From an uncultured Pseudomonadales bacterium (GTDB taxonomy: Bacteria; Pseudomonadota; Gammaproteobacteria; Pseudomonadales; Azotimanducaceae), in assembly GCA_937775265.1 (NCBI GenBank), contig CALKBV010000007.1, positions 289,261-353,260 of the forward strand: a DNA stretch of 64,000 bases, in the 5' to 3' direction. Both the position numbers and the translations under genes were made by a program. Below, piece by piece: positions 1 through 10,876 of the stretch. The notes beneath the pieces were generated by a model, which was given only the letters and a program-made list of their open reading frames with translations, was not told where the DNA came from and did no database searches. Position 1 is the stretch's first letter. Each line of letters begins with the position of its first letter.

Positions 1-2461
1 TGACACTTCTAAGCAGATTATCAAAAAGGTCGAAAGCTTCTCGCTTGTACTCATCTTTGGGCTTTTTCTGTGCATAGGCTCGCAGATGAATTCCCTGCCG
101 CAGATAATCCATCGCCGCAAGATGTTCTTTCCAAAGGCCATCCAGGATATCGAGCATGATGCGTTTCTCAAACATTCGGAGCTGCGGTCCTACCAGTGCT
201 TCCTTCTTGACGTATTCCGCACGGATCTCACCAACGATTCTTTGTCGCAAAGTATCCTCAAAAAGCGAAGAATCTTCATCCAGCCAGTTTTGAACCGGCA
301 GCTTCACGTTAAACTCGGTGTGGCAGGCAGACTCCAGGCCCGGCACGTCCCACTGCTCCTCTAGGCTCTGAGGAGGGATGTAACCATCAATGACTTCATC
401 AATGACATCATCCCAGAGAGCATCGACAATATGAGAGATTTCTTCTGACTCGATCAGCTCGTTACGCTGTCCGTAAATCATCTGGCGCTGGTCATTCGCA
501 ACATCATCATATTCAAGCAGTTGTTTACGAATATCGAAGTTACGACCCTCAACTTTTCGCTGCGCCTTCTCAATCGCGTTAGTAACCATCTTGTGTTCGA
601 TGGCTTCCCCATTTTCCATGCCCATGTTCTGCATGAACCCGCGAACCCGATCAGACGCAAAGATCCTCATCAGGTCATCTTCCAAGGACAGATAGAATCT
701 GGAGTAGCCCGGATCACCCTGACGCCCGGCACGACCCCGTAGCTGGTTATCTATTCGACGGCTCTCATGTCGTTCCGTACCAATGACGTGCAACCCCCCG
801 GCCTCCAGGACCTGGTCATGGCTTTCCTGCCAGGCCACTTTGATTTTCTCAACTTGGTCGGGTGTAGGGGCTTCAAGACGCGCTACTTCTGCTTCCCAGC
901 TCCCACCGAGAATAATGTCAGTACCTCGACCTGCCATGTTTGTAGCGATAGTGACTGTCCCCGGCCTACCAGCCTGGGCAATAATTTCTGCTTCTTTCTC
1001 ATGGAACTTAGCATTTAGAACGCTGTGTTTGACCTTCTTTTTATTAAGCAACTCGGAAAGCAGTTCTGATGTTTCGATGGAAGCGGTACCCACCAAAACT
1101 GGCGCGTTATTCGCCAGACAGTCGGCGATCTCATCAGCAATCGCCTCAAACTTCTCAGCATGGCTCATAAATATAAGGTCGTTCAGGTCACGGCGAACCA
1201 TTGGTAGGTTCGTTGGAATAACAACCACGTCAAGCCCATAGATCTGCCTGAATTCAAATGCCTCGGTATCGGCCGTTCCAGTCATGCCAGCCAATTTATT
1301 GTACAACCGGAAATAGTTCTGAAAGGTAGTAGAAGCCAGCGTCTGGCTTTCGTTGGTAATGTTGACATTTTCCTTGGCTTCAATCGCCTGGTGAATACCG
1401 CCAGACCAGCGGCGCCCGGGCATGGTTCGACCTGTGTGCTCATCGACAATAACAATCTCACCTTCAGCGACGATGTAATCCACATCGCTTTTATAAAGCT
1501 TGTGAGCTTTCAGGGACGCACTGACGTGGTGAAACAACGTAAGGTTAGCAGTGCCATAAAGGCTCTCACCCTCTGCGAGTAAACCCTTGCGAACAAGAAG
1601 ATTTTCAATTTTCTGGTGACCTTCCTCAGTAAGTTCAACATCTCGTTGTTTTTCATCCACGAAATAGTCGCCGGGCGGTTCTCTCTCTTCTTCTATGTCT
1701 TCAGGTGTTTTAACCTGCTCGACCAAACCAGGAACTATCCCGTTGATGGCTTTGTAAACATCTGCAGTATTCTCAAGCCCGCCTGAAATAATTAGAGGTG
1801 TTCTCGCCTCATCGATAAGGATCGAATCGACCTCATCGACAATGGCAAAATTCATTCTGCGCTGGACTCTTTCTTCAGCAGAGAAAGCCATATTGTCGCG
1901 CAGGTAATCAAAACCAAATTCGTTATTTGTACCGTAGGTTACATCTGCCTGGTAGGCACGCTGCTTCTCGTCCGCTGACTGTCCGGCATAGACCACACCG
2001 ACAGTCATACCCAGGGTCACAAAGATTGACCCCATCCATTCGGCGCCCCACTTGGCCAGGTAGTCATTTACCGTCACCAAATGCACACCGTCACCACTAA
2101 TTGCATTCAGGTACAGTGGCAGCGTCGCGACGAGAGTCTTACCTTCGCCAGTTCGCATTTCTGCAATTCGACCCTCGTGAAGTGTAATCCCGCCAATCAT
2201 CTGGACATCAAACAACCTTAAGCCGAGCGCGCGTTTACCTGCTTCACGGACTGTAGCGAACGCCTCTGGCAGGATATCTTCAAGGGACTCACCTGCCTCA
2301 AGCCGGGATTTCAGTTTCGCTCTCTGTCCGATTAACGCTTCCGCAGAAAGTGTCTCGATATCATCTTCCAGCACATTCACTCGTAGAACCGTTTTTCGCA
2401 TTCGTTTCAGTTCGCGTTCGTTCTTGCTGCCAAAGACTTTGCTTAGCACCTGCAATACCAT
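1..2461 (-). CDS. secA: SecA preprotein translocase ATPase (3' end outside window)
   Basis: SecA is the cytosolic motor that drives unfolded preproteins through SecYEG. About 820 codons are present and the gene runs off the left edge. The Walker A segment MRTGEGKT lies near residues 102-109 (GEGKT at 2135-2149), and the last visible segment, with [20 protein letters not shown], belongs to the helical scaffold about 90-100 residues before the usual C-terminus. The C-terminal zinc-binding tail is therefore not visible. The reading phase at the left edge matches that of the start codon, so no net frameshift is present. The ATG at 2461 opens [20 protein letters not shown], which fits the family N-terminus. 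The neighbouring M23 peptidase, dciA and lpxC give the order known from Pseudomonas. Confidence 0.97.
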   Translation of the reverse strand, partial: MVLQVLSKVFGSKNERELKRMRKTVLRVNVLEDDIETLSAEALIGQRAKLKSRLEAGESLEDILPEAFATVREAGKRALGLRLFDVQMIGGITLHEGRIAEMRTGEGKTLVATLPLYLNAISGDGVHLVTVNDYLAKWGAEWMGSIFVTLGMTVGVVYAGQSADEKQRAYQADVTYGTNNEFGFDYLRDNMAFSAEERVQRRMNFAIVDEVDSILIDEARTPLIISGGLENTADVYKAINGIVPGLVEQVKTPEDIEEEREPPGDYFVDEKQRDVELTEEGHQKIENLLVRKGLLAEGESLYGTANLTLFHHVSASLKAHKLYKSDVDYIVAEGEIVIVDEHTGRTMPGRRWSGGIHQAIEAKENVNITNESQTLASTTFQNYFRLYNKLAGMTGTADTEAFEFRQIYGLDVVVIPTNLPMVRRDLNDLIFMSHAEKFEAIADEIADCLANNAPVLVGTASIETSELLSELLNKKKVKHSVLNAKFHEKEAEIIAQAGRPGTVTIATNMAGRGTDIILGGSWEAEVARLEAPTPDQVEKIKVAWQESHDQVLEAGGLHVIGTERHESRRIDNQLRGRAGRQGDPGYSRFYLSLEDDLMRIFASDRVRGFMQNMGMENGEAIEHKMVTNAIEKAQRKVEGRNFDIRKQLLEYDDVANDQRQMIYGQRNELIESEEISHIVDALWDDVIDEVIDGYIPPQSLEEQWDVPGLESACHTEFNVKLPVQNWLDEDSSLFEDTLRQRIVGEIRAEYVKKEALVGPQLRMFEKRIMLDILDGLWKEHLAAMDYLRQGIHLRAYAQKKPKDEYKREAFDLFDNLLRSV

Positions 2462-2531
2462 CTTACTTTTTCTCTATATAATCAATAAGTTAGGCGAGGG
2501 TGCTCGCCACGAAAAATCTAAGATATTGGCA

Positions 2532-3473
2532 TCAGCGACTGGCGCGATGGATATAACTCGAGGGGTCGACAACGCGACCGTTTTTGAATACTTCAAAGTG
2601 AACATGAGGGCCGGTCGAACGACCACTACTGCCCATCAGGCCAATGACTTCGCCTTTGCGGACGATATCACCAGATTTTACTTTTAGATCTTTATGATGG
2701 CCGTAACGAGTCGAGTAGCCACCGCCATGGTTGATTTCCACCATCTTGCCGTAGCCATTTCGGGTATCAGCATAGACAACAACGCCTGCGGCAACTGAAA
2801 TGACATCAGCGCCGTTCTTACCCGCAAAATCAACGCCATTGTGCCATGCCCGGTTTCCAGAAATCGGGTCGCTTCTATGACCAAAGCGCGATGACATCCA
2901 TCCTTTCTTTACAGGTCGCCCCGCAATGAATACATCACGATCCATTTTCCTCTTGGCTAACAAAGTTTCCAAAACACCAAGTTGCTGCTCACGGTCTTCA
3001 ATGTCATGCGCCAGCCGATCCAGTAAATCAATGTAAGCAGGTGGTTGGTAGCCCGCCTGCCCCACAGGATTCTCTGGTCCACCCATCGCCGGGGGCTGGG
3101 AGAAATCAAATTCACCTTCTTCTAGTCGACCAACTTCCGTCAGTCGTTCACCCAGAGCGTCAAGACGAACAATTCGTGCCTGAAGCTGAGCGATTCGAAG
3201 TGCCGATGCCGCAAGCGTATGCTCTGCATCGCCTCTTGTGGTTTCTATCGCGTATCGTTGCTCATCAAGAACCTCACGCCACTTGGCAACCATTTCACCT
3301 GTCAGTGCGGCCTCACCAACCCCAAATCGGTAAGCGAAGTAACCCGCTGCAGCAGGAATTGAAATCAGTCCTGCTAGTGCGACGCCAAAGATAAATGCAT
3401 TAGCATTAAAGGATCGATGTCTGCCGGTTTTGTTGTCAACGATGATGAACTTCATAGATACTGTTTTCTTCAC
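2532..3473 (-). CDS. M23 family (LytM-type) peptidoglycan endopeptidase
   Basis: This is a 313-residue inner-membrane-anchored protein. A hydrophobic segment at about residues 26-50 is followed by a probable coiled coil (about 55-180) and a C-terminal M23/LytM domain. Metal-site motifs are intact: HNGVDF near 211, a GHH segment near 258 and HVHFE near 290. Such proteins cleave peptide cross-links in peptidoglycan, or activate amidases when degenerate. The complete metal ligands suggest an active zinc enzyme facing the periplasm. An internal ATG at 3455 (MKFIIVDN) is an alternative start. It lies 70 bp upstream of secA on the same strand and only 20 bp from divergent dciA, so their promoters must overlap coding sequence or the later start is used. 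The same gene sits between secA and the DUF721 gene in Pseudomonas. Confidence 0.9.
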   Translation of the reverse strand: MKKTVSMKFIIVDNKTGRHRSFNANAFIFGVALAGLISIPAAAGYFAYRFGVGEAALTGEMVAKWREVLDEQRYAIETTRGDAEHTLAASALRIAQLQARIVRLDALGERLTEVGRLEEGEFDFSQPPAMGGPENPVGQAGYQPPAYIDLLDRLAHDIEDREQQLGVLETLLAKRKMDRDVFIAGRPVKKGWMSSRFGHRSDPISGNRAWHNGVDFAGKNGADVISVAAGVVVYADTRNGYGKMVEINHGGGYSTRYGHHKDLKVKSGDIVRKGEVIGLMGSSGRSTGPHVHFEVFKNGRVVDPSSYIHRASR

Positions 3474-3493
3474 TCTTCCAGACGCGCCATTAC

Positions 3494-3931
3494 ATGTCCC
3501 GTGTGCCCAAATCTATTAGGTCAACACAGCAGATTCTCAAAGGGTCTAATCATATACTGCATTCACTCTATGCCCAATCCCAAGACTTGCGAACTATACA
3601 GCAAATTGTGGATGGCGTGCTGGATGTTGAAACAAGCGTGGCTTCCTTAAAAAACAATGAGTTAACGCTGCTAACCTCTAAAAGTACCCAGGCGACCCAG
3701 ATCCGGTATCGTCAACGTAATATCATTTCTACACTTCGTCGGCGTGGTCTTGAGGTTTCTTCCCTCAAAATTAAGGTTCAACCCATCTTTTCTGCTAAAA
3801 AGCCTGAAGACAGCGAGCGCTATCTGACACCCCGGAATGCCTCCCAACTGCAGCTGACCGCGGCGTACATTGAGGATGAAGCCCTTAGAAATGCCCTGAT
3901 TAAGCTCTCGAAGAGAACCCGGGGTGACTAG
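3494..3931 (+). CDS. dciA: DciA-like DUF721 protein, probable replicative helicase loader
   Basis: This is a 145-residue protein of the DUF721 family. DciA proteins interact with the DnaB helicase and are the ancestral bacterial helicase operators in lineages lacking DnaC. The conserved core is visible at about residues 40-105: a hydrophobic strand ([19 protein letters not shown]), a basic helix with [16 protein letters not shown], and a strand ending in KIKVQP. Position between lpxC and the secA-linked peptidase is the family's usual context in Pseudomonas. Its 3' end overlaps the 3' end of convergent lpxC by 4 bp. Assignment rests on core motif and synteny; the flanks are divergent. Confidence 0.8.
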   Translation: MSRVPKSIRSTQQILKGSNHILHSLYAQSQDLRTIQQIVDGVLDVETSVASLKNNELTLLTSKSTQATQIRYRQRNIISTLRRRGLEVSSLKIKVQPIFSAKKPEDSERYLTPRNASQLQLTAAYIEDEALRNALIKLSKRTRGD

Positions 3932-4854
3932 AATTCGCTATTGACCAGACCGCCATAAGAAATGGGCGCATCTTCCGCCTTGTCAAAGGTGATAATTTCC
4001 CAGGCATCCGTTTGCCTTAATAATTTCTTACGCAGCGCGTGATTTTCCGTGTGTCCAGACTTGTAGCCAACGAACTCACCAATCAGGCTATAACCCAGAA
4101 GGTACATATCACCAATCGCATCCAGGATCTTGTGCCTGACAAACTCATCTTCGTGACGCAGACCATCGTCGTTCAGGATGCGGTACTCATCCACCACAAC
4201 GGCATTATCCAGACTGCCGCCCTGGGCCAGGTTACGTTCACGCAGGTGCTCAAATTCCTGCATCAGGCCAAATGTTCGAGCCCGGCTAACTTCCTTGACA
4301 AATGATGTCATTGAAAAGTCGACTGTGGCTTGCTGTTCCTTGATCACTGCATTGTCATAGACAATTGTGTGGCTGACCCTGAACCCATCGTAGGGACGAA
4401 TTGTCGCTGACTGGTTATAGGAACGCGCGCTTTCTTCATCGTTAACCCGAACTTCCTTTTTGATCCGGATGAATTTCTTGAGAGCGTTCTGATCTTCGAT
4501 TCCTGCAGATTGGATCAGAAAAACAAAGGTGGCGGCGCTACCGTCCATAATTGGCATTTCTGGCCCACTAACCTCAACATAAGCGTTATCAATACCAAGG
4601 CCACTAAAAGCCGACATCAAATGCTCGATGGTGGAGATATTCTGGCCATCTCGAGAAATTGTAGTAGCGAGGGTAGTATTTCCAACGAACTCCGTTAGCG
4701 CAGGGATCTCAACCGCTGGGTCAGCGTCTACCCTTACGAATATGATGCCGGAATCAGCGGCAGCGGGCCTGAGCGTCAGGTATATCTTCTCGCCAGTGTG
4801 CAGACCAACGCCTGTCGCACGAATGACGTTTTTCAACGTTTTTTGCCTGATCAT
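3928..4854 (-). CDS. lpxC: UDP-3-O-acyl-N-acetylglucosamine deacetylase LpxC
   Basis: This zinc deacetylase catalyses the committed step of lipid A synthesis in the cytosol. At 308 residues it matches the usual length (about 305). Zinc ligands are visible as H78 in STIEHLMSA and H241/D245 in the HKILDAIGD segment, and the catalytic histidine is H268 in the SGHTENHAL segment. It lies downstream of ftsZ on the same strand after a 214-bp gap (4855-5068) with no recognisable gene, as in E. coli and Pseudomonas. It implies an LPS-bearing outer membrane, consistent with the lpt genes at 31675-33593. Confidence 0.98.
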   Translation of the reverse strand: MIRQKTLKNVIRATGVGLHTGEKIYLTLRPAAADSGIIFVRVDADPAVEIPALTEFVGNTTLATTISRDGQNISTIEHLMSAFSGLGIDNAYVEVSGPEMPIMDGSAATFVFLIQSAGIEDQNALKKFIRIKKEVRVNDEESARSYNQSATIRPYDGFRVSHTIVYDNAVIKEQQATVDFSMTSFVKEVSRARTFGLMQEFEHLRERNLAQGGSLDNAVVVDEYRILNDDGLRHEDEFVRHKILDAIGDMYLLGYSLIGEFVGYKSGHTENHALRKKLLRQTDAWEIITFDKAEDAPISYGGLVNSEF

Positions 4855-5068
4855 TGTCTGTTTTCGTCCCCGAGTGCGGCGCGAATACTACCAAATGCCC
4901 TTGCCAACCTCTATGCCAAATCGCGAATTTGGCATAGATTCCGCTAACTGGAGTCTATGACTACAAAAATCACATTAAGTTTCAAGAACCGGTAAAAAAA
5001 CCCAAGAACAATACCGGCATCGAAGTTAGTAACCATTCACTCACATAGTGACCGATGATCAGAGTCGG

Positions 5069-6229
5069 CTAGTCTGCCTGACGCCTAAGGAAAGCAGGAA
5101 TATCAAGATACTCCAGGTCCTTGTCTGCGTGCAGATCAACCTCGTCAGTGCCATTAACTGCAGCATTTCGAATCACTGTGGGTCGCTCGAAATCCGAATA
5201 ATCAGGCACGCCATCACCAGCCACCTTTTTCTTTATCTCGTCTTTCATTTTTGGCGATCTTTCCATCTGCCCCTGGACACCCAATCCTGTTGCGACAACG
5301 GTCACGCGCAGCTCATCACCCATCGACTCATCAATAACAGTACCGATGACAACCGTAGCGTTTTCAGAAGCAAAATCTTCAACGGTCGCTCCAACTTCAG
5401 AGAATTCACCCAGAGAGATGTCTGTACCTGCGGCAATGTTCACCAACACACCCCGAGCTCCCGTGAAATCTACATCTTCGAGCAATGGTGAACGAATCGC
5501 AGATTCTGCTGCTTCTCTGGCACGACCCTCACCACTGGCATTGCCACTACCCATCATGGCCATACCCATTTCAGACATCACAGTGCGAACATCCGCAAAG
5601 TCGACATTGATCATACCGGGCCTAATAATCAGATCCGCTATACCCTGCACAGCACCGGATAAAACGTCGTCCACTGACCCAAATGCCTCAAGCAATGGCG
5701 TCTTTTCCCCGAGGATAGTCAGTAACTTTTCATTAGGAATAGTAATCAGCGAGTCGACATGCTGGGAAAGCTCAACGATCCCTTCTTCAGCAATTCTCAT
5801 TCTTTTCTTGCCTTCGAACACAAAGGGCTTAGTCACTACCGCAACCGTGAGAATTCCCATTTCCTTGGCAATCTCGGCAACGATAGGTGCAGCCCCTGTG
5901 CCGGTACCACCACCCATACCAGCGGTGATGAACACCATATCGGAACCATTTAGACTTTCAGCAATACGTTCTCGGTCCTCTAGCGCCGCATCCCTGCCCA
6001 TTAAAGGGTTCGCACCTGCACCGAGTCCTCGGGTAATTCCGGAACCCAATTGAAGAAGCGTTCTGGCACCCAGGTTTTTGAGTGCCTGTGCGTCAGTATT
6101 GGCGCAAATAAACTCAACTCCCTGGACATCCTGCTTGACCATATGTTCAACGGCATTACCACCACCGCCCCCTACACCGATCACTTTAATGACCGCGTTT
6201 TCTGGTGCGCTATCGACGATTTCAAACAT
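5069..6229 (-). CDS. ftsZ: Cell division GTPase FtsZ
   Basis: FtsZ is the tubulin-like GTPase that polymerises at midcell as the division scaffold. It is 386 residues long. The tubulin signature GGGTGTG occupies residues 106-112, and the glycine-rich nucleotide loop VGGGGGNAV lies near residue 20. The C-terminal peptide containing LDIPAFLRRQ binds FtsA and ZipA. An acidic variable linker precedes it. The start lies 85 bp downstream of ftsA with a purine-rich GAGGTTAAC just before the ATG. It is the last division gene of the cluster before lpxC. Confidence 0.99.
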   Translation of the reverse strand: MFEIVDSAPENAVIKVIGVGGGGGNAVEHMVKQDVQGVEFICANTDAQALKNLGARTLLQLGSGITRGLGAGANPLMGRDAALEDRERIAESLNGSDMVFITAGMGGGTGTGAAPIVAEIAKEMGILTVAVVTKPFVFEGKKRMRIAEEGIVELSQHVDSLITIPNEKLLTILGEKTPLLEAFGSVDDVLSGAVQGIADLIIRPGMINVDFADVRTVMSEMGMAMMGSGNASGEGRAREAAESAIRSPLLEDVDFTGARGVLVNIAAGTDISLGEFSEVGATVEDFASENATVVIGTVIDESMGDELRVTVVATGLGVQGQMERSPKMKDEIKKKVAGDGVPDYSDFERPTVIRNAAVNGTDEVDLHADKDLEYLDIPAFLRRQAD

Positions 6230-6314
6230 AGTTAACCTCCTCAGGCTAAGACAATTCTTGTAAACGAGTGTTTAGTATTAGTGAAAATTTCATTAGTAAT
6301 CGTTGTTGCAAACA

Positions 6315-7547
6315 TTAGTAGTTCCCCATAAACCAGCTCTTCACCCGGCCCATCATTCCATCCATGCCTGCGGCACCAGGCATCACAATGTTCTCGGGTT
6401 GTTGTTTCGCGCCGTACTGCAACAAGCCAACGGCAGTCGAATATATTGGGTTGCGGACAATGTCTGATAAGCCCGACACGTTTTTAGGCTTACCAAGACT
6501 GACCGGCATATGAAAGATTTCTTCAGCAAGTTCCACAGCGCCTTCGATCTTCGAAGTGCCTCCCGTCAATACAACCCCAGCCGGAATCAGGTCTTCGAAA
6601 CCGCTCCGGCGCAGTTCCGCTTGCACCAGAGTAAATAGCTCGTCGTACCTTGGCTCAACAACTTCCGCCAAAGCCTGTCTGGAAAGATCTCGATCCTGCC
6701 GGTCACCCGCGCTGGGCACTTTTATGGTTTCATTCTCGCCAGCAAGACTTGCCAGCGCGCACGCATATTTTATTTTAATCTCTTCTGCATTCGGCGTCGG
6801 TGTTCTGAGCGCCATTGCAATATCGTTGGTTACCTGATCTCCAGCAATCGGAATTACTGCGGTATGCTTGATAGCACCTTCAGTAAAGACAGCGATATCA
6901 GTCGTACCTCCGCCTATATCCACAAGGCAAACACCCAACTCTTTTTCGTCTTCGGTAAGCACCGCATAACCAGACGCAAGCTGTTCAAGGATGACGTCCT
7001 CAACTTGTAATCCACACCGACGAATGCACTTTTCGATGTTCTGCGCTGCATTCACTGCGCAAGTCACCAGGTGAACTTTGGCTTCCAACCTGACACCAGA
7101 CATTCCGAGCGGTTCCTTGACCCCCTCCTGATTATCGATGATGAATTCCTGGGGCAAGATGTGAAGTATCTTCTGATCAGCAGGAATCGCCACTGCCTGC
7201 GCCGCGTCAATCACCCGGTCAATATCTGGCTGGAATACTTCCTTGTCCCTGATGGCAACTATGCCGTGGGAATTCAGACTGCGGATATGGTTACCGGCGA
7301 TACCGGCATACACCGAATGTATCTGACAGCCAGCCATTAGTTCCGCTTCTTCAACCGCTCGTTGGATTGATTGAACGGTGGATTCAATATTCACCACAAC
7401 GCCTTTTTTCAATCCACGTGACGAATGACTGCCGATCCCAACAATATCGACTTCACCATCAATCCCTATTTCCGCAACAATGGCGACCACTTTGGACGTC
7501 CCAATGTCCAGACCGACGATCATGCGCCCACCTATTGGACTAGTCAT
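6315..7547 (-). CDS. ftsA: Cell division protein FtsA (actin-like)
   Basis: FtsA is the actin-fold ATPase that tethers FtsZ to the inner membrane and signals to FtsQLB/FtsWI. The 410-residue length is normal. Actin-type phosphate loops are visible at VGLDIGTSKV (near residue 12) and [13 protein letters not shown] (near 210). The C-terminal amphipathic membrane-targeting helix is present as GRVKSWFMGNY. The start overlaps the ftsQ stop by 4 bp, indicating translational coupling. Confidence 0.98.
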   Translation of the reverse strand: MTSPIGGRMIVGLDIGTSKVVAIVAEIGIDGEVDIVGIGSHSSRGLKKGVVVNIESTVQSIQRAVEEAELMAGCQIHSVYAGIAGNHIRSLNSHGIVAIRDKEVFQPDIDRVIDAAQAVAIPADQKILHILPQEFIIDNQEGVKEPLGMSGVRLEAKVHLVTCAVNAAQNIEKCIRRCGLQVEDVILEQLASGYAVLTEDEKELGVCLVDIGGGTTDIAVFTEGAIKHTAVIPIAGDQVTNDIAMALRTPTPNAEEIKIKYACALASLAGENETIKVPSAGDRQDRDLSRQALAEVVEPRYDELFTLVQAELRRSGFEDLIPAGVVLTGGTSKIEGAVELAEEIFHMPVSLGKPKNVSGLSDIVRNPIYSTAVGLLQYGAKQQPENIVMPGAAGMDGMMGRVKSWFMGNY

Positions 7548-8269
7548 AAGCTTCGTTCCCCTACACTTTTATTAAATTCAGCGAGTTTTATGTGATTGTT
7601 TTTCTCAAAATGCACAGCCACACCATTGATGTATCGTGCATCCATTCTTTCAACGAACCTGGCATCCCCTCGTTCTGCCAGCCTGACACTGACAGTGAGA
7701 AATCTTCGCATGCGTGCTTTCAGATCTTCCTGGCCTAGCAGCACCTGCACACCGCTTTCAGTTTCTAGCGACCAGGACCCCCTTTCGGTTACTGTTAGTA
7801 CTTTTATCTCATGTCCGTGGTTATTCAGCATCTGGCTCAACTGCTGAAACTGTTTCATTACATCCAGCTCAGAACCCCCAGGGCCATACAAATGAGGAAG
7901 ATCTCCACCTACCAACATTTCGGTGTATAACACTCTACCTTCCCTATTAATGAACCCGTTGTCGTTCCAGTACGCAATGACGCTCTCAGGGAAAAATTCA
8001 ACCTCAATCCCTTGTGGCCAGTTTTTTCTGACATTGACGTGGTGGACCCAGTCCAGCGCACTCAGGGTCTCCTTGAGCTGTTCAACTTCGTTGGATGCAA
8101 TGTCAACTTCGGTGAGCAGCGCTTTAATACTTTCCAGTTGGCGCTCATCAAAGTTACCCACAATAGACATTCGCTCAACATCCGATCGGTCAATGGAGAC
8201 AGTTGCAAAAGCAAGCACCCCTACTACAAGTAACATCGCGGAAACAGATCCAGTAGAGGGTCGAATCAT
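7544..8269 (-). CDS. ftsQ: Cell division protein FtsQ
   Basis: FtsQ is a bitopic inner-membrane protein that links early and late divisome proteins. One N-terminal transmembrane segment (about residues 10-27) is followed by a POTRA domain beginning at [10 protein letters not shown] and by the beta domain with [12 protein letters not shown] and [11 protein letters not shown], typical of FtsQ. Its 241 residues are slightly short, with a very short cytoplasmic tail of about 9 residues. It overlaps murC and ftsA by 4 bp each. In most gammaproteobacteria ddlB, and often murB, lies between murC and ftsQ; neither is present here. Confidence 0.93.
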   Translation of the reverse strand: MIRPSTGSVSAMLLVVGVLAFATVSIDRSDVERMSIVGNFDERQLESIKALLTEVDIASNEVEQLKETLSALDWVHHVNVRKNWPQGIEVEFFPESVIAYWNDNGFINREGRVLYTEMLVGGDLPHLYGPGGSELDVMKQFQQLSQMLNNHGHEIKVLTVTERGSWSLETESGVQVLLGQEDLKARMRRFLTVSVRLAERGDARFVERMDARYINGVAVHFEKNNHIKLAEFNKSVGERSL

Positions 8270-9702
8270 CGCAGCACCCTCCAGTCTTCCCAGCGCTCTG
8301 TTAGCATTCGCGCGAGCTTTGCCGTTTCACCAGCGCCCTGGGTCATTAGAAGGTCGCCAGGCTCAAGAATCTGATCCAGCGCTTCTGGCACCTCATCAAT
8401 GGCACCCACAAACACGACCTCGGCATCAGTTTTAAGCCCGAGCTGTTTATATAAATCTGCGCCGGTCGCTCCCTCTATTCTCTCTTCACCAGCGGCGTAG
8501 GTTTCGAGCAACACCAATTGATCGACCTGTGACAATACGTCGACGAATTGGTCAAACAGCTCCAGGGTTCTGCTATACCGATGTGGCTGGTACACCATGA
8601 CCAAGCGGGTGTCTGGCCAGCCCTTTCTGACCGCCTCAATAACAGCTTTAACCTCGGTTGGATGATGACCATAGTCATCGACCAGCATGAAATCCCCATC
8701 TGCCAGGGAAAACCTGCCATGAACCTGAAACCTTCGGGATACTCCTTCGAAATCTTCAAGACCCGCGACAATATCTGGATCCGCAATACCTTCATCCGAT
8801 GCAATGGCAACAGCTGCCAGAGCATTCAGTACGTTGTATCTGCCGGGCATCGCGAGCCGAATCTTCAAATCTTCTCCCTGCCGCCGACGGACCGTAAAAC
8901 TCGATGTCAAACCTTCCTGGTGCTCGTCAAACGCCAGGAAATCGGCATCCGAATCAAACCCGTAGGTCAAGATTGGTCTGTTTATCCTTGGGAGGATGGA
9001 TTTCACCACCGGATCATCAATACAGGCAACCAGCAAACCGTAGAACGGCAAGTTGTGTACGAATTCAACAAATGCGGTTTTCAGCTTTTCAAAACTGCCG
9101 TCGTAGTTCGCAAGGTGATCCTTGTCTACATTCGTTAGCACTGTAACCATGGGCTGCAAATGCAGAAATGAGGCATCACTCTCGTCTGCTTCCGCAATCA
9201 GGTAGCGCGAGGCCCCCAAACGGGCGTTACTTTCTGCGCTATTTAATAAACCTCCAATAATGAAGGTTGGATCCAGCGATGCCTGCCGAAAGATAGAGGC
9301 AATCAGGCTCGTTGTTGTCGTTTTCCCATGGGTGCCAGCAACGGCGATGCCATGACGATAGCGCATGAGCTCACTCAGCATTTCCGCTCGCCGAACCACC
9401 GGTATACGAATCTCATGAGCCGCTACGAGCTCTGGGTTACTCTGGGGAATAGCACTGGAAACAACGAGGACATCGACGTTCTCTATGTGAGATGCGTCAT
9501 GCCCGATCGACACTTTTGCCCCTAGTGTTTCCAACCTTCTGGTCACCGTTGACGCATTCATATCGGAGCCAGAAATCTGGTAACCCTGATTTAGCAGGAC
9601 TTCTGCGAGACCACACATACCCGCGCCGCCAATACCCACGAAATGTATGCACTTGATGCGCCTCATTTCAGGCACCGTCATTACCAAAGCCGGGCTAACC
9701 AT
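8266..9702 (-). CDS. murC: UDP-N-acetylmuramate-L-alanine ligase MurC
   Basis: MurC adds L-alanine to UDP-MurNAc in the cytosol. The N-terminal Rossmann motif [17 protein letters not shown] and the Mur-ligase ATP loop GTHGKTTTT are clear. I prefer the ATG at 9702, which overlaps the ftsW stop by 8 bp and has a purine-rich GGGGTAAG about 8 nt upstream, giving 478 residues. A frame extending to 9756 would intrude 60 bp into ftsW, and 9681 is another possible ATG. Directly upstream is ftsW rather than murG, and directly downstream is ftsQ without ddlB. Confidence 0.97.
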   Translation of the reverse strand: MVSPALVMTVPEMRRIKCIHFVGIGGAGMCGLAEVLLNQGYQISGSDMNASTVTRRLETLGAKVSIGHDASHIENVDVLVVSSAIPQSNPELVAAHEIRIPVVRRAEMLSELMRYRHGIAVAGTHGKTTTTSLIASIFRQASLDPTFIIGGLLNSAESNARLGASRYLIAEADESDASFLHLQPMVTVLTNVDKDHLANYDGSFEKLKTAFVEFVHNLPFYGLLVACIDDPVVKSILPRINRPILTYGFDSDADFLAFDEHQEGLTSSFTVRRRQGEDLKIRLAMPGRYNVLNALAAVAIASDEGIADPDIVAGLEDFEGVSRRFQVHGRFSLADGDFMLVDDYGHHPTEVKAVIEAVRKGWPDTRLVMVYQPHRYSRTLELFDQFVDVLSQVDQLVLLETYAAGEERIEGATGADLYKQLGLKTDAEVVFVGAIDEVPEALDQILEPGDLLMTQGAGETAKLARMLTERWEDWRVLR

Positions 9703-10876
9703 TTCGCTTACCCCGCTTGATGTTGGAAGTCTGGAATTGACGCGTTTCATAGTCAATTCGAAGAATCAGCGCGACCATCATGCAACTAACAATGAGGCTA
9801 TTTCCGCCATAACTCATAAAAGGCAATGTCAGCCCCTTGGTAGGCAGAATGCCGAGATTGACGCCAAGATTTATACTCGCCTGAATGCCAATGATAAGAG
9901 ACAGCCCGTAGGCAAGGTAAGCATGAAACGGAAGTTCCTGACGACGCGCTGCATTCCCAATAGCAAGCCCTCGTATAACCAGACCGGCAAAAAGAAGTAT
10001 CACCAGCCCGGCACCAATGATGCCCATTTCTTCTGCAACGATTGAGAACAGAAAATCCGTATGAGCCTCCGGAAGGAAGAACAACTTTTGAATACTATTA
10101 CCCAAGCCTAGCCCAATCCATTCACCCCGACCGAACGCAATAAGCGCCTGTGTCAATTGATAGCCGGAATCAAACTGGTGTTCCCAGGGGTCCGCAAATG
10201 CCAGAAGCCTGGCAAGGCGGTATGGCGTTAGTGTCGCAATGAGTGCTATCGAAGAAACACAAAGCGCAACCAGCGGCAGAAAGAAGCGGTAGGGGACACC
10301 CGCAAGGAAGATCATGCCAATAGCCGCGCTGATGATGACAATCGCAGCGCCAAAGTCCGGCTGCCCAAGCAGCAGAAAAACAATCAGGGTTAGCACGACA
10401 AGAGGCTTCGCAAAACCACTAAGAGAGGTTTCAATTTCCTCCTTCCGTCTCACCAGGTAACCCGCCATGTAAATCGTGACAAATAGTTTCACGAACTCCG
10501 ACCCCTGGAGGCTGAACGGCCCAAGCGCTACCCACCGAGTTGCGCCATTGACCTCTTTGCCTATACCAGGAACCAGAACCAGCATCAGCAGAAGAAACGA
10601 GACGGCAAGCAAAGCGGCATCATATTTTTGCCACCGCTGGATCGGGACACTGATTGCAACCAACGCAGCTGCACCACTGACGAGAAGATAGATGCTATGT
10701 CTGGTTAACAGAAAAAATGGATTACCGTAGGTTTTGACGCCAATCTCTAGTGACGCCGACCCGATCATCACAAGGCCATAAAGCATGAGGAATACTGCTA
10801 TTCCAAAAACCAGAGGATCTACCGGGAACCCAGCCAGCTGAGGCGTAGAAACGGAAAGTTTCTTAACCATACTCAT
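9695..10876 (-). CDS. ftsW: Septal peptidoglycan polymerase FtsW (SEDS family)
   Basis: FtsW is the SEDS-family lipid II polymerase that works with FtsI in septal wall synthesis. The 393-residue protein is strongly hydrophobic with about ten transmembrane segments. The family features are present, including the conserved loop around [19 protein letters not shown] (near residue 110) and the C-terminal [16 protein letters not shown] segment. Its start overlaps the end of murD by 4 bp. A second ATG two codons in (10870) is equally possible. Confidence 0.98.
   Translation of the reverse strand: MSMVKKLSVSTPQLAGFPVDPLVFGIAVFLMLYGLVMIGSASLEIGVKTYGNPFFLLTRHSIYLLVSGAAALVAISVPIQRWQKYDAALLAVSFLLLMLVLVPGIGKEVNGATRWVALGPFSLQGSEFVKLFVTIYMAGYLVRRKEEIETSLSGFAKPLVVLTLIVFLLLGQPDFGAAIVIISAAIGMIFLAGVPYRFFLPLVALCVSSIALIATLTPYRLARLLAFADPWEHQFDSGYQLTQALIAFGRGEWIGLGLGNSIQKLFFLPEAHTDFLFSIVAEEMGIIGAGLVILLFAGLVIRGLAIGNAARRQELPFHAYLAYGLSLIIGIQASINLGVNLGILPTKGLTLPFMSYGGNSLIVSCMMVALILRIDYETRQFQTSNIKRGKRNG

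Noticed and set aside
783..1241. Open frame of 152 codons on the plus strand opposite secA
   Set aside because: Shadow of secA; Ser/Arg/Thr-rich and without family likeness.
5346..6053. Long open frame (235 codons) on the plus strand opposite ftsZ
   Set aside because: It is antisense to a clearly conserved gene, Ser/Pro/Ile-biased, and has no recognisable domain; it reflects codon bias of ftsZ.
9703..9756. Upstream extension of MurC to 9756
   Set aside because: The extra 18 residues lie inside ftsW and lack conservation; the ATG at 9702 has a better ribosome-binding site.
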